DNA of 64,000 nucleotides, taken from positions 930,001 through 994,000 of the forward strand of contig WLWQ01000002.1 in assembly GCA_012103535.1 (NCBI GenBank). Reading direction: 5' to 3'. Origin of the DNA: Pseudomonadales bacterium. Its GTDB lineage: Bacteria > Pseudomonadota > Gammaproteobacteria > Pseudomonadales > Pseudohongiellaceae. Position numbers and translations under genes: made by a program. Position 1 is the first letter of the stretch. Every line of letters begins with the position of its first letter. Below, piece by piece: positions 1 to 9,465 of this stretch. A model generated the notes under the pieces. That model was given only the letters and a program-made list of their open reading frames with translations. It had not been told where the DNA came from and did no database searches.

Positions 1-648
1 TCCTTCCTGTTCCAATATCCGCCCCAGGCTGCGATAGAAAAACGCATTCCCAGGCATCACCTCGATACCGGCTTTATAGACCTGGATAGCTTTATCGGCT
101 TCACCTTCATTGTTATAGGTATTGGCCATGATGTGAATTTGGGAATCATTGTCAGGATCCAGCTCTATCGCCCGAAGATCATAGCTAATGGCGGAATCGT
201 AGTTTCTCGATTGCCGCTCTAGTTCACCCAGGGTCGACACTGCCGCGATCAAACTGGCAGTCGTGTTTTCTTCCAATTCAATGAAGCGCGCTAATAGAGG
301 TTTAGCTTCGTCATACCGTTCGAGATAGTAATAGGTGTTGGCGAGATTGCGAATGGCATCTGACAAATTCGGATCGGCGCTGATGGCTTTTCTGTATTCT
401 TCGATGGCTTCATCGTAGCGTTGCAAATTGCTATAAGTATTGCCACGACGATTCATTTTTTGCGCGAGTTCGGCATCGATGGTTGGGCCTTCACGAGTAA
501 CATCGAGATTGCCATAACGTTCCAGCACATTACCGCTCGCAGAATCTTGTGCATAGCTAACCTTGCCAAGCATTAAAACTGGGACAACGCTGGCATAGGC
601 GAGCACGCTGAATATCGATTTTATTTTGAATTTCTTTTTCACACACAT
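1..648 (-). CDS. TPR-repeat secreted protein, 3' end truncated by window edge
   Basis: The minus strand stays open from ATG at 648 to the left edge (216 codons visible, C-terminus missing). The protein starts with a basic n-region (KKKFKIK), a hydrophobic stretch and a probable signal-peptidase site after VSYA (about residue 34). Successive TPR-like helical repeats follow, each with the usual G..Y...ry.eAi.ey pattern (for example RRGNTYSNLQRYDEAI and LANTYYYLERYDEA). TPR proteins are protein-interaction scaffolds; no catalytic domain is visible. GTG at 642 is an alternative start, because an AGGA lies just before it and overlaps the ATG. It is co-oriented with the upstream selD fusion, 119 bp away. 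Confidence 0.8.
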   Translation of the reverse strand, partial: MCVKKKFKIKSIFSVLAYASVVPVLMLGKVSYAQDSASGNVLERYGNLDVTREGPTIDAELAQKMNRRGNTYSNLQRYDEAIEEYRKAISADPNLSDAIRNLANTYYYLERYDEAKPLLARFIELEENTTASLIAAVSTLGELERQSRNYDSAISYDLRAIELDPDNDSQIHIMANTYNNEGEADKAIQVYKAGIEVMPGNAFFYRSLGRILEQEG

Positions 649-767
649 CCTGATTGCAACCATTTAAACAGTCGGCACTATACCTCACAGCCATGCTGAC
701 TTCCAGGTGGAGTCGGATAAGCAGTGCTTATTTAGAGGTAAAAAATACATATAAAACAGTAAGTTGG

Positions 768-3032
768 CTATTTTAGGACGATAGCTGGGAGATCATTATC
801 GAGCTTTGCCACTCGACCAATTGCCTTCGCCTGGGAATAACCGGAGTCTCTCAAAGCTTGCAGGCAGGCTTCGGCTTTGTATTCCGCTACCGACGCCAGT
901 AAGCCGCCGGCGGTTTGAGGATCGAACAGCAATTCAAACTTTGGATCACTGGCGTATGCTTCATGGTTATAGATGTCGTTGGCGACTAGTTTGTTGTCTT
1001 TGTGCAGTGAGCTGACAATGTTTTGCTGCAGCGATTCAAGGGCACCGTCTAATGCCGGGACGTCACTTAGGCTCAATTCGACTTCAACATTGTTTGCGGA
1101 AAGCATTTCCATAAGATGGCCGGCTAGACCGAATCCAGTTATGTCGGTGCAAGCGGTGGCCTCATATTCTGAGAAACAGGTGGCGGCTTCTTTGTTGGAC
1201 TGGGCCATTTGCTCCAGTGCGTTCTGCATCTGAGCATGGGAAGCTTTATAGCGCATGTCCGCCGCTAACAAGGTGCCGGTTCCCAGCGGCTTGCTTAAGA
1301 TCAAAATATCTCCCGCCTGCATACCATCTTTTTTGAGTAAGCGCTCTTCATCGATAAAACCGTTTACACACAAACCGAAATGTAATTCTTCAGCTTCCGC
1401 CGAATGCCCGCCAACTAATGCACAATTGTGTTCCGCCAGTGTTTCGGTGCAGGACAACATGAGCTCTTTCAATTGGGCGCGACCGTAGTCTTTGGCAGCA
1501 AAAGGCAGGCTTACAACTGCCAGGGCTGAGTGAGGTTCACAACCCATGGCGTAGATATCACTCAGGCAGTGATTCGTGGCGATGCGACCAAATAGCCAGG
1601 GATCATTTACGAATGCTTTTAACTGGTCGATGCTCTGGGCGAGGATGCGGCCGTCTTCCAGTTTTATCATCGAGGCATCTTCTGCCGTGCTGTTCGCAGT
1701 CAGGATGTCGTCGTGATTTGTTGTTGGTAATTGCTGCAAGACTTCCTGTAAAACATTGCTCGCAACTTTGGCACCACAGCCAGCGCAGCGCATGGCATGG
1801 GTGCGCAGTTGTTGTTCCATTTCCTTGTCGACGAGCCCTTCGGCAATGCTTAGCTCCGAGTTCATCTCCGGTAGCTCGGAATATTTTTTTATGAAATTGG
1901 TATCAATGTTGTGTTTGATAGACCAGACACTGCGCCCCTGAAAAAACAAATTGTTACGGGAAGCAATTGCCGATTTATTACCCATGCTCATCAATGCCAG
2001 CGCATGTTGTTGTGGTTTATAGCGAGTTAGAGACTTGCCGGTAGCATAGCGCACCAGATTTTTTGCCAGGGGTGGCCCTTGCCGAACTGCATAAACTCCA
2101 GATTTAGGCCGGGGCTCTCCCTTGATGGTGGCGGCATCACCGGCGGCGAAAACAAAATCATGAGAAGTGGATTGTAAATGGTTGTTCACTTCGATAAAGC
2201 CATCGCCGGTCAACGCAAGTCCACATTCTCCGGGCCAATCTGGAATACTGGCGCCGGTGGCATACACGATCTGATTAGCACTATGGCTACCGCCGTTTTC
2301 GCAGACAACGCTTCCTTTTTCGAAGGCGGATACCAAGGTGTCGAGAATTACCTCAATATTGCGTTTTTCCAGTTCGGCTTTAGCGAAACTTCTGACTTTG
2401 CTGTTATGCAGAGTGAGTAGTTCCTGGTCGGCGCTTATGATTTTAATATTGAGTAATGATTTGTTCGTTACTTTGAGTTGCAACTCTTTGTGAAGTCGAA
2501 ACTGCGTGGCAAAAGCGAGTTCAACACTGGCAGGACCGCCACCGACAATTGCAATGGTAAATTCCTGATCCTGTTCGAGGTTATGAATTGCATCTTTGAG
2601 AAGGGAATCCCAACGCTGAAGAAATTTATCGATAGGTTTTACACCGATCGCAAATTTCTGTGCGCCTGGAATATTAAACGCATCAGGCTTAGAGCCAATG
2701 TTAAGAGAAACTATATCGAAGGAAATTTCGGGACGAGATTTCAGCGCGATTGTTTTGTTGTCTAAATCGATATTCTGAATTTCTTCCTGAATGATGCGGG
2801 CATTGGCAAATTGTGCGAGGGGACGTAAATCAATATGGATGTCGTCGTAGTCATACACGCCGGTAATGTAGCCGGGCAGCGATCCAGAATAAGGAGTATT
2901 TATGTCTCGACTTATCAAAGTAACGGCGAGGCCGGGAACGGAATTCATGCCCAAATAATTCAGCACAGCCAGATGGCTGTGACCACCACCGACCAGTACC
3001 AGGTGTTTTACAATTGGGCTGCTTGCTTTCAT
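768..3032 (-). CDS. selD: NADH dehydrogenase-like flavoprotein fused to selenide, water dikinase (Ndh-SelD fusion)
   Basis: This is a fusion of about 754 aa. The N-terminal ~390 residues form a two-dinucleotide-binding flavoprotein: GGGHSH near residue 17, a second GGGPA near 165, and an FAD-type AAGDAA near 298. From about residue 413 the SelD domain follows. SelD makes selenophosphate from selenide and ATP, for selenocysteine or 2-selenouridine. Its N-terminal motif CAGCGAK keeps the Cys and Lys matching E. coli C17 and K20, but has Ala where E. coli has C19. EDAS, GRIATNHCLSDIYAMG, GGHS and FDPQTAGG motifs are all present. ATG at 3032 is preferred; a TTG two codons upstream is possible. 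Fused Ndh-SelD forms are known in cyanobacteria and proteobacteria; the flavoprotein half is presumed to supply reduced selenium. No selA, selB or mnmH is in this window. Confidence 0.92.
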   Translation of the reverse strand: MKASSPIVKHLVLVGGGHSHLAVLNYLGMNSVPGLAVTLISRDINTPYSGSLPGYITGVYDYDDIHIDLRPLAQFANARIIQEEIQNIDLDNKTIALKSRPEISFDIVSLNIGSKPDAFNIPGAQKFAIGVKPIDKFLQRWDSLLKDAIHNLEQDQEFTIAIVGGGPASVELAFATQFRLHKELQLKVTNKSLLNIKIISADQELLTLHNSKVRSFAKAELEKRNIEVILDTLVSAFEKGSVVCENGGSHSANQIVYATGASIPDWPGECGLALTGDGFIEVNNHLQSTSHDFVFAAGDAATIKGEPRPKSGVYAVRQGPPLAKNLVRYATGKSLTRYKPQQHALALMSMGNKSAIASRNNLFFQGRSVWSIKHNIDTNFIKKYSELPEMNSELSIAEGLVDKEMEQQLRTHAMRCAGCGAKVASNVLQEVLQQLPTTNHDDILTANSTAEDASMIKLEDGRILAQSIDQLKAFVNDPWLFGRIATNHCLSDIYAMGCEPHSALAVVSLPFAAKDYGRAQLKELMLSCTETLAEHNCALVGGHSAEAEELHFGLCVNGFIDEERLLKKDGMQAGDILILSKPLGTGTLLAADMRYKASHAQMQNALEQMAQSNKEAATCFSEYEATACTDITGFGLAGHLMEMLSANNVEVELSLSDVPALDGALESLQQNIVSSLHKDNKLVANDIYNHEAYASDPKFELLFDPQTAGGLLASVAEYKAEACLQALRDSGYSQAKAIGRVAKLDNDLPAIVLK

Positions 3033-3119
3033 GGCCAACCGCTTCAGACAAAAGGAGTTCAGTTTACCCCAAAATAGGACTTTTTCTTAATTTACAGGAA
3101 GTTAGATTTGTGAGGCGGA

Positions 3120-4079
3120 TCAAATTCGAAACCAGGAGATCTGAATTTCTTCACCCTGGTCGACATAATCGCCTGCGGCGCGACCGCTGCGGAATTCCCG
3201 CCAGGAGATTGGCCGGTAGTGACTTTTCTCTGTTTGCGCGACTAAAGGCGTGCAAACAGTTTCATAAGAGGGGTTATAAAAATAAGGAGCCGAATATCTA
3301 GCCTGTGCACCACTGGCAAGGACTCGATGTTCAGGCGCTTTAAACCTATCGTTTGACCAAACCTGGACCATATCGCCAATATTAATGATGAATCCATCCT
3401 CGGCCGGTACCACGGTGTGCCAGGTGTCTTCCTTTCTTACCTGAAGCCCGGGGACATCATCCTGGGCAAGAACGGTTAAAGCACCGGCGTCGGTATGGGG
3501 ATGTAGGCCAAGCTCATCGCTTTCCGAGTTCTCACTTTCAATTTGTTCAGCGCTTCTTTCCTTTACGGACGGATAATAATTGAACCGTAGAAAGCTCGTG
3601 TGGTTTTTTAGAAAAAAAGGATTGAGCGTGGCTGAGGATTCGCCGAGGGCGATACAAATCGATCCCAGTAGATTCAAACTGAGTTGTTCCACCTGCTGCA
3701 ACCAATCCAGAACCGTAGGTTTTAGTTCGGGTAATTCATGGGTCCAGGGAACTGGAAATTCCTGATGCTCGCTACTGAGATTATCGACATTGCCGTCGAT
3801 GTCGTAAATTTCTTTTGCATCGACTTTATTTCTTGTGAGTTCTTTATCGTAGTAGCCCCAAAAATTCTTCTCTGTGCGTGTTAAAGCAAGCTTCGATTGT
3901 TTCGGTAAGGCAAAGAAATCTTCAATACCAGTAAAAAACCGTTCGCGCAGTATGGTATCGATACCATGGCCAGTTATCTGAAAGAATCCCCATTCTTCAC
4001 AGGCAGCGGCGAGCTCTTCGATGAAAGTTTCATCATCGAATCCTGGGCTTACATCCAGAACAGGGATATTCAGTGGCAT
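3120..4079 (-). CDS. Isopenicillin N synthase-like 2-oxoglutarate/Fe(II) dioxygenase
   Basis: At 319 aa this has the usual length for the IPNS/plant-type 2OG oxygenase family. A DIOX_N-like region (GFFQITGHGI, residues 31-40) precedes the jelly-roll core. The iron triad is visible as H195-x-D197 and H251, and the 2OG-binding RxS motif as R261-Y-S263 in the sequence ARYSAPYFYNP. Such enzymes hydroxylate, desaturate or cyclise small molecules in the cytoplasm; the substrate cannot be read from sequence. The gene lies 87 bp upstream of the selD fusion on the same strand, so they could be co-transcribed. The ATG at 4079 is the only start that keeps the conserved N-terminus. Confidence 0.88.
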   Translation of the reverse strand: MPLNIPVLDVSPGFDDETFIEELAAACEEWGFFQITGHGIDTILRERFFTGIEDFFALPKQSKLALTRTEKNFWGYYDKELTRNKVDAKEIYDIDGNVDNLSSEHQEFPVPWTHELPELKPTVLDWLQQVEQLSLNLLGSICIALGESSATLNPFFLKNHTSFLRFNYYPSVKERSAEQIESENSESDELGLHPHTDAGALTVLAQDDVPGLQVRKEDTWHTVVPAEDGFIINIGDMVQVWSNDRFKAPEHRVLASGAQARYSAPYFYNPSYETVCTPLVAQTEKSHYRPISWREFRSGRAAGDYVDQGEEIQISWFRI

Positions 4080-4219
4080 TGCAGTTTGGGCCGAAATTTT
4101 TGTTAGCGGGAGCGAATTATAAACGTGCTATACGCTGAAAGGTAATTTCGGGTAAGCTTAGCAACTCACATCCCTGCCAACCCATTCAGAACATATAAAA
4201 GATATAAAGGAGATCGAGG

Positions 4220-4813
4220 ATGATCCTCAAGTCCCTAACAAAAATGGTCACTCTAGGTGTTGCAGCCCTTTTAATGACCAGCACTGCCCAGGCCCATTGG
4301 TCTTTAGTCAACAACTCTTCTACCCTGAGCTTTGTCACTATAAAGGCAGACCACGTCGGCGAAGTTCATACTTTCGACATGTTGTCTGGCACTATCGACG
4401 ATGATGGTGCGGTAGAAATTACCATTGAGCTCGCCAGCGTGAACACGCTGATTGATATTCGTAATGAGCGCATGCAGGCCATGTTGTTTGAAACGAATCT
4501 ATTCCCCGAAGCTACGATTACCGGAAGTATCGATCTTGACGGTGTCACTGCCATGTCTGCCGGCGCCACTGAATCGATGCAAGTTTCGTTTGAACTGGAT
4601 ATTCACGGCGAGAGCAACTCCTACAATGCCGACCTTTTAGTTACTCGCCTGGAAAACGGTGTGGTTGCTTCGACTGTTAAACCTATTCTGGTAACCGCCG
4701 ATGCACATGGCCTGGTAACTGGAGTTGAAGCGCTAAGAGAAGTGGCTGGTCTTCCCAGCATTAGCCGCGCCGTACCGGTTTCTTTTACTGTCGTATTCGA
4801 TCAAGGCCACTAA
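4220..4813 (+). CDS. YceI-family periplasmic protein
   Basis: 197 aa with a clear Sec signal peptide (hydrophobic core VTLGVAALLMTS, cleavage after TAQA at about residue 26). The remainder matches the YceI lipocalin-like fold: a W-x-L-x-x-x-x-S-x-L-S-F opening, a GTID strand, then ASVNTLIDIRNERM and LFPEATITGSID. YceI proteins bind long-chain isoprenoids or amphiphilic ligands in the periplasm. A strong Shine-Dalgarno AAGGAGAT at 4207-4213 sits at proper distance from the ATG. The gene is divergent from the upstream oxygenase and ends at a strong hairpin. Confidence 0.85.
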   Translation: MILKSLTKMVTLGVAALLMTSTAQAHWSLVNNSSTLSFVTIKADHVGEVHTFDMLSGTIDDDGAVEITIELASVNTLIDIRNERMQAMLFETNLFPEATITGSIDLDGVTAMSAGATESMQVSFELDIHGESNSYNADLLVTRLENGVVASTVKPILVTADAHGLVTGVEALREVAGLPSISRAVPVSFTVVFDQGH

Positions 4814-4828
4814 GAAAAATTTTTGGGT

Positions 4829-4862
4829 GCAGCGGGAGCTCTGAAATCAGAGCTCCCGCTGC
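4829..4862. terminator. Perfect 16-bp hairpin between convergent genes
   Basis: GCAGCGGGAGCTCTGA (4829-4844) and its exact reverse complement (4847-4862) are separated by two bases. The hairpin lies between the convergent YceI and TonB-receptor genes. On the minus strand the stem is followed after a few bases by five A and then five T residues, so it may terminate that side better; on plus the downstream tract is only moderately T-rich. Confidence 0.7.
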
Positions 4863-4919
4863 GTGTCCTTGTTGTTGTGTCTCAAACAACAGGGACGGGG
4901 TGATCGTAGTAACCAAACT

Positions 4920-6977
4920 CTAAAATTTGTACTTCATTAATACCCGTACTGCACGGGGATTCGCCGGATGAAAGTGGATATCTTCAACTGCTGCCGCCTC
5001 ACCAGGTAATTGCGATTCAAACCAGTAAGCTATGTCATCATCTTCCGCGTCGAGAAGATTGAGCACATCTAAGCCAATTTCCCAGTTATCCTGTGCGTAG
5101 GAAACACCGAAGTGCAGCAAGGTTGAGCTGTCTTTTTCTATTACTTCATCTTCAGTCAGAGCAGCGTCACCAAAATGCCTAACGCGCAGGCTGGAAGTCC
5201 ATCCGTTACCGAGTCCTGCATAAGTTAATCCAGCACCATAAACGATATCGTGTGCGTCTGGTATGGCGTTTTCATTGGAAGGCAATCCGATAAAGTAACC
5301 ATCTGATTTGGCGCCGGAAATATCAAACACGAGCCGTTCGTTTATTTCCCAGAAAGAAGTGATTTCAATTCCATCTCGTCGTGACGGATCGCCAGGTTCA
5401 GTGGTTCCCGCATCGCCAACGAACACCAGTTCTGAATCCATTTTCAAGGTGTAATAGGCAACTGATACGTTAAATCCTTCGAGAGTGTCGTAACGAAATC
5501 CGACTTCCCCACCTTTGCCTTCTACAAGTACATCGAGAGATTCAGTGGGATCACCAGTTACCGGACCCACAGTATTTACCGCGGCGCGAACGTCGTTAGA
5601 ATGAAATCCGTGGCCATAGTTGCCGTAGAGTTCCAAATTGTCATTCAGGCGATAGGCCAGGCCAAAATTGGGCTGCCAGAGGGAATCGTTGTCACTGCCG
5701 GAATTTTGTGGTCGCAAGGAATCGACTTCACCATCAAAGTAGTCATAACGCACACCAACAGTAGCTCGTAATGCATTGGTCACTTGAAATTGCAATTCAC
5801 CGAAGGCGCCGATACTAAATTCTTCCGCTTCATCTTCGCGAATGCTGCCAATGCGTCGCCGGCTGGCGGTGTTAAACAAATTCAACTCATTAACGTCGTC
5901 ATAGCGAACATCGGCACCAAAACTACGCCTTACCGGAATGCCAAATAACTCAATATCGGTTTCGTTGCGTAGTGAACCTCCAAATAAGCGGCGCTCGTCT
6001 TCCTGTTCAAATTCGTCGCCGTTAATCGGATCGTTCAACACGTAAGTAGGGTTGTTAATCAAGCTCATGTAATAAGAGCTGGCGTAAAGATTTAAATCCC
6101 AGTTTTCAGTTAGCTCAAATACACCGGTTAAGGAGTAGCGATGGGATTCACCACCCAGGTCAGGATCGATAAAACCGAATCGATCGATCAAGCCGCTGTT
6201 CACTGCTCTTTCTGGAATTTGATTGGTTGAAGTCCATTCCGAATCGTAGGCACTAAAAGTGATGCGGCTGGGAACACCAGCGACATCACCGGTGTACTTT
6301 AACAGGCCGTTTAGTTTGCGCACGTCTTGTTCAAGATCGTAGAAGCCGTCAGTTTGTTGATGTTCCAGGGCATAGAGTAAAGTGCCTTCAGCGAAATCGA
6401 ATGAGTTTGCAGTAACGAATCGAATTTCATCCCTGGAGCCGATGGTTAACTCAGTGAAATCTTCAACCAAGGCATCGTATGTTTTCATGGAGTTCGAGCC
6501 CGCCAACGAAAAGTCACCGGTGTCGGCGAAATAAGGGCCTTTCTGGAAATCCACCCGTTCAATGATCTCAGGGATAATGAAGTTAAGGTCCATATATCCC
6601 TGAGCATGGGCGTGTGTTCGAAAATTAACTGGCATGCCGTCGAAATAAGTGGAGAAATCTGAGCCATGATCAAGATTGAAGCCGCGCAAGAAATACTGAT
6701 TGGCTTTGCCCGGCCCACTGTGTTGGGTAGCAATCATGCCCGGAACGACTTCGACTAATTCGGCGACGCGGGCCATCGGACGGGTAGAAAAATCTGCATA
6801 GCCCACCACACCTTGTGAGGCAGAGTCCGCAGTACCCAGAAGTTGTAATGAGCGTCCCCATACAATGACTTGCTCGATTTCGTCTTCTTGTGCCCACACT
6901 GGCTGCGTTGCCACTAGGGTGGCTGCGGAAATCAGGGCTGAGATATGGATTACTAGGGGCTTGCGCTCAAAACTCAT
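4920..6977 (-). CDS. TonB-dependent outer-membrane receptor
   Basis: 685 aa. A signal peptide ends near VWAQ (residue 29), followed by an acidic linker and a TonB-box-like EQVIVWGR. The plug domain (about 45-165) contains the typical VAELVEVVPGMIATQHSG and QYFLRGFNLDHG segments. The rest is a 22-strand-type beta-barrel rich in alternating aromatic motifs and ends in the terminal Phe (LMKYKF) needed for Bam-dependent assembly. It imports a scarce ligand (chelated metal, vitamin or organic substrate) using TonB energy; the ligand is unknown. SD AGGAG lies about 12 nt before ATG. The MFS gene directly upstream on the same strand could encode the inner-membrane partner. Confidence 0.92.
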   Translation of the reverse strand: MSFERKPLVIHISALISAATLVATQPVWAQEDEIEQVIVWGRSLQLLGTADSASQGVVGYADFSTRPMARVAELVEVVPGMIATQHSGPGKANQYFLRGFNLDHGSDFSTYFDGMPVNFRTHAHAQGYMDLNFIIPEIIERVDFQKGPYFADTGDFSLAGSNSMKTYDALVEDFTELTIGSRDEIRFVTANSFDFAEGTLLYALEHQQTDGFYDLEQDVRKLNGLLKYTGDVAGVPSRITFSAYDSEWTSTNQIPERAVNSGLIDRFGFIDPDLGGESHRYSLTGVFELTENWDLNLYASSYYMSLINNPTYVLNDPINGDEFEQEDERRLFGGSLRNETDIELFGIPVRRSFGADVRYDDVNELNLFNTASRRRIGSIREDEAEEFSIGAFGELQFQVTNALRATVGVRYDYFDGEVDSLRPQNSGSDNDSLWQPNFGLAYRLNDNLELYGNYGHGFHSNDVRAAVNTVGPVTGDPTESLDVLVEGKGGEVGFRYDTLEGFNVSVAYYTLKMDSELVFVGDAGTTEPGDPSRRDGIEITSFWEINERLVFDISGAKSDGYFIGLPSNENAIPDAHDIVYGAGLTYAGLGNGWTSSLRVRHFGDAALTEDEVIEKDSSTLLHFGVSYAQDNWEIGLDVLNLLDAEDDDIAYWFESQLPGEAAAVEDIHFHPANPRAVRVLMKYKF

Positions 6978-7083
6978 CTGTCTGTCGGACTCCTAAAAAA
7001 GCTAGAAAAATCAAAGGCGAAGCATGCGTGATTAGCCTGCATCAATACTAGGTAAGGGACGTTAATAAACCGTAAAAAATGAT

Positions 7084-8289
7084 TTAGTCGGGAAGTTGTG
7101 ATGTTTCGGGGGGTGCAGACCAATGAATCCAGCGGGTTTCCTGGCCTTGTTGCGGGCGATCCGGAATCAACTGCGTGAGAATCAGCGATCCAAGCGCGAT
7201 ACCTGCACCCACCAGAAAAACTGCGCTGTGGTTAATTACCCAGAGAAATCCCAGCAGCGCCGGTAAGATCACAGCGGCGATGTGATTGATGGTGAAGCTG
7301 ATAGAGGAGGTCGCAGCTATATCGGTAGGATCTGCGATTTTTTGAAAATAAGTCTTAATAGCGATGGCCATGGCGAAAAACAGGTGATCCAGCAAATATA
7401 GCGCCACGGCAACGGCAATGGTATCGACAAAGGCATAACTGACAAAGACGATGACTAAGCCAACATATTCCAGCGTCAATGCCCGTCTTTCACCTATATA
7501 GCTAATTAGCGCACCTATTTTTGGTGCCAGCCAAAAGGTTAGCGCAGCATTTACCAGGGTTAACAAGACTACGTTCTCAATGGGAAAACCAAACTTCTCA
7601 ACCATGAGGAATCCGGCAAACACGACAAATATCTGTCGGCGCGCACCGGCTAAGAAAGTAAGCAAGTAATAGAGCCAGTATTGTCGGCGCAGGAACAATG
7701 ATTTTTTCTGCACCACCTGGTCTTCGAAGTGAGGGACTGCGCTCCAGCAAAACAATCCAATTAGTACTGCTGTGCCGCCCGCCAATAGGTAAATCAGCAG
7801 GTAGTTGGCAGCATAAAACATGAGATAGATATAAATCGATCCAAGAACTATCAGGTTACATATGGCGCGTACACTTAATAGTTGTCCTAGCACGCGAGGT
7901 GCTTCGTCTCTACTAAGCCATTGCAAGCTTAGAGAATTGTGTAATGTTTCCAGGTAGTGAAAACCAATGGACATGATCACCGTTGTGAAATAAAGCCACA
8001 ATGCGCTGGGATAAAACGCAGTAATGGCAGTGCCTATTCCCAAGGTAAGCAATGAAAGAATAGCGAAAGTTTGTTGCCGCACAAAAATCATTACCACGAT
8101 GGCTGTAAAGGCAAGAAATCCGGGTACCTCTCGCAGACTCTGCAAAATGCCGATTTCCTCTCCGCTAAAAGCAGCTCTTTCCACGACAAAATTATTCAAC
8201 AACACCTGCCAGGTGGCGAAGGCGACGGTGTTGCCTATTGCCAGAAGAAATAACAGCGACTTACGGCTTTGCAGCTGTGATAAGTTCAT
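7084..8289 (-). CDS. MFS-type transporter, inner membrane
   Basis: 401 aa with about 11-12 hydrophobic helices in two halves joined by a charged central loop (HFEDQVVQKKSLFLRRQYW, near 190-210), which is the standard major-facilitator layout. The family-typical D/R-rich motif A is weak. It lies 106 bp upstream of the TonB-receptor gene on the same strand, which suggests a shared uptake or export route. That is inference from context only. Confidence 0.8.
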   Translation of the reverse strand: MNLSQLQSRKSLLFLLAIGNTVAFATWQVLLNNFVVERAAFSGEEIGILQSLREVPGFLAFTAIVVMIFVRQQTFAILSLLTLGIGTAITAFYPSALWLYFTTVIMSIGFHYLETLHNSLSLQWLSRDEAPRVLGQLLSVRAICNLIVLGSIYIYLMFYAANYLLIYLLAGGTAVLIGLFCWSAVPHFEDQVVQKKSLFLRRQYWLYYLLTFLAGARRQIFVVFAGFLMVEKFGFPIENVVLLTLVNAALTFWLAPKIGALISYIGERRALTLEYVGLVIVFVSYAFVDTIAVAVALYLLDHLFFAMAIAIKTYFQKIADPTDIAATSSISFTINHIAAVILPALLGFLWVINHSAVFLVGAGIALGSLILTQLIPDRPQQGQETRWIHWSAPPETSQLPD

Positions 8290-8388
8290 AGGGCTTGGTC
8301 AATTGTGGAAATAACTGCCTGGATATTTTTGGGAGGGCAATCAATCACAGTAGATTGCGTGTGAGCACGATTATATCATTCCTCGCCT

Positions 8389-9462
8389 ATGGCTTCTCTC
8401 GCAATTTATGCAGGTCCGGCAGCGCTAAGAAAACTGCAAAGGGACGGTTTCCAGCAAGAACATTTCAAGGTCTTGGTTGGTGCCTCTGGTGGTCCGAAAT
8501 GGTTTGTCCTGGCAGGACTAGACCGCTATCTGTTCGGAGAATTTTTTGGGGAGCGTCGTTCTGAGCTTTATACCGTTGGGTCCTCTGTCGGTGCCTGGCG
8601 CATGTGTTGTTTGGCAACGGGCGATGCGGTTGGCAGTGTCGAAAGACTCGCCTATTGGTATAGCCATGAAAAATATTCTGCCAATCCAAGCGTAAAAGAA
8701 ATCACCGACAGTGCTCGCACGATGCTGGGCAAGGTACTCGGTGAAAGTGGCGCTGATGAAATCGCCAGCAATAAAGTATTTCGCACTCACATCGTTGCGG
8801 ATCGCTGTAAAGGTATTGGTTCCGCACAAACAAAACTTCTTCAAATGCTGCACTTGGGTGCGAGCGCAGCTCTTAATACGCTTTCTCGTCGCTCACTTTC
8901 ACTGTTTTTCGAGCGAACCTTGTTTACCAATATGGATCAGGATCCACCCTGGTCAAGCTTGGAGGACATTAGTTCAGCGATCGCACCATTAAAAAGTTCG
9001 AATCTGATGGACATTATGATCGCCAGCGGATCTATACCGTTCGTATTGGAAGGAGTCAGTAACATTGACGGCGCTAAAAAGGGACACTACTGGGATGGCG
9101 GCATTACTGACTACCACTTCGATTGGAAGTTTTACCCGGGGGAAGAACTGGTACTCTATCCCCACTTCAGCGCGCAGATAATACCTGGCTGGTTCGACAA
9201 GCATCTTGGTTGGCGCCGAGTTAAAGAAGACTATTTAGACAATGTTGTGCTCTTAGCGCCGAGCAAAGAGTTCGTCTTAAGTTTACCGGGTCAAAAAATC
9301 CCGGATCGTGGCGATTTTCAACAATACGATTACGCAAGCAGAGTTAAGCTATGGCAGGAAGTTATCGATCGAAGTGAAGAGATTGCAGAAGACTTTAGGG
9401 ATTTGGTAGAAAAAGGGATCGGATTGGATTGCATACAAGCAATTAGCAAAAGGGATCGTTGA
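8389..9462 (+). CDS. Patatin-like phospholipase/acyl hydrolase
   Basis: 357 aa with all patatin signatures in order: an oxyanion-hole glycine loop GASGGPKW (31-38), the nucleophile elbow G-S-S66-V-G and the catalytic Asp motif D236-G-G. Patatin-like enzymes use a Ser-Asp dyad to hydrolyse lipid acyl esters. No signal peptide is seen, so it is probably cytosolic or membrane-peripheral. No good Shine-Dalgarno precedes ATG 8389. The stop codon is three bases from the next start, so the GNAT gene is co-transcribed. Confidence 0.85.
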   Translation: MASLAIYAGPAALRKLQRDGFQQEHFKVLVGASGGPKWFVLAGLDRYLFGEFFGERRSELYTVGSSVGAWRMCCLATGDAVGSVERLAYWYSHEKYSANPSVKEITDSARTMLGKVLGESGADEIASNKVFRTHIVADRCKGIGSAQTKLLQMLHLGASAALNTLSRRSLSLFFERTLFTNMDQDPPWSSLEDISSAIAPLKSSNLMDIMIASGSIPFVLEGVSNIDGAKKGHYWDGGITDYHFDWKFYPGEELVLYPHFSAQIIPGWFDKHLGWRRVKEDYLDNVVLLAPSKEFVLSLPGQKIPDRGDFQQYDYASRVKLWQEVIDRSEEIAEDFRDLVEKGIGLDCIQAISKRDR

Positions 9463-9465
9463 ATA

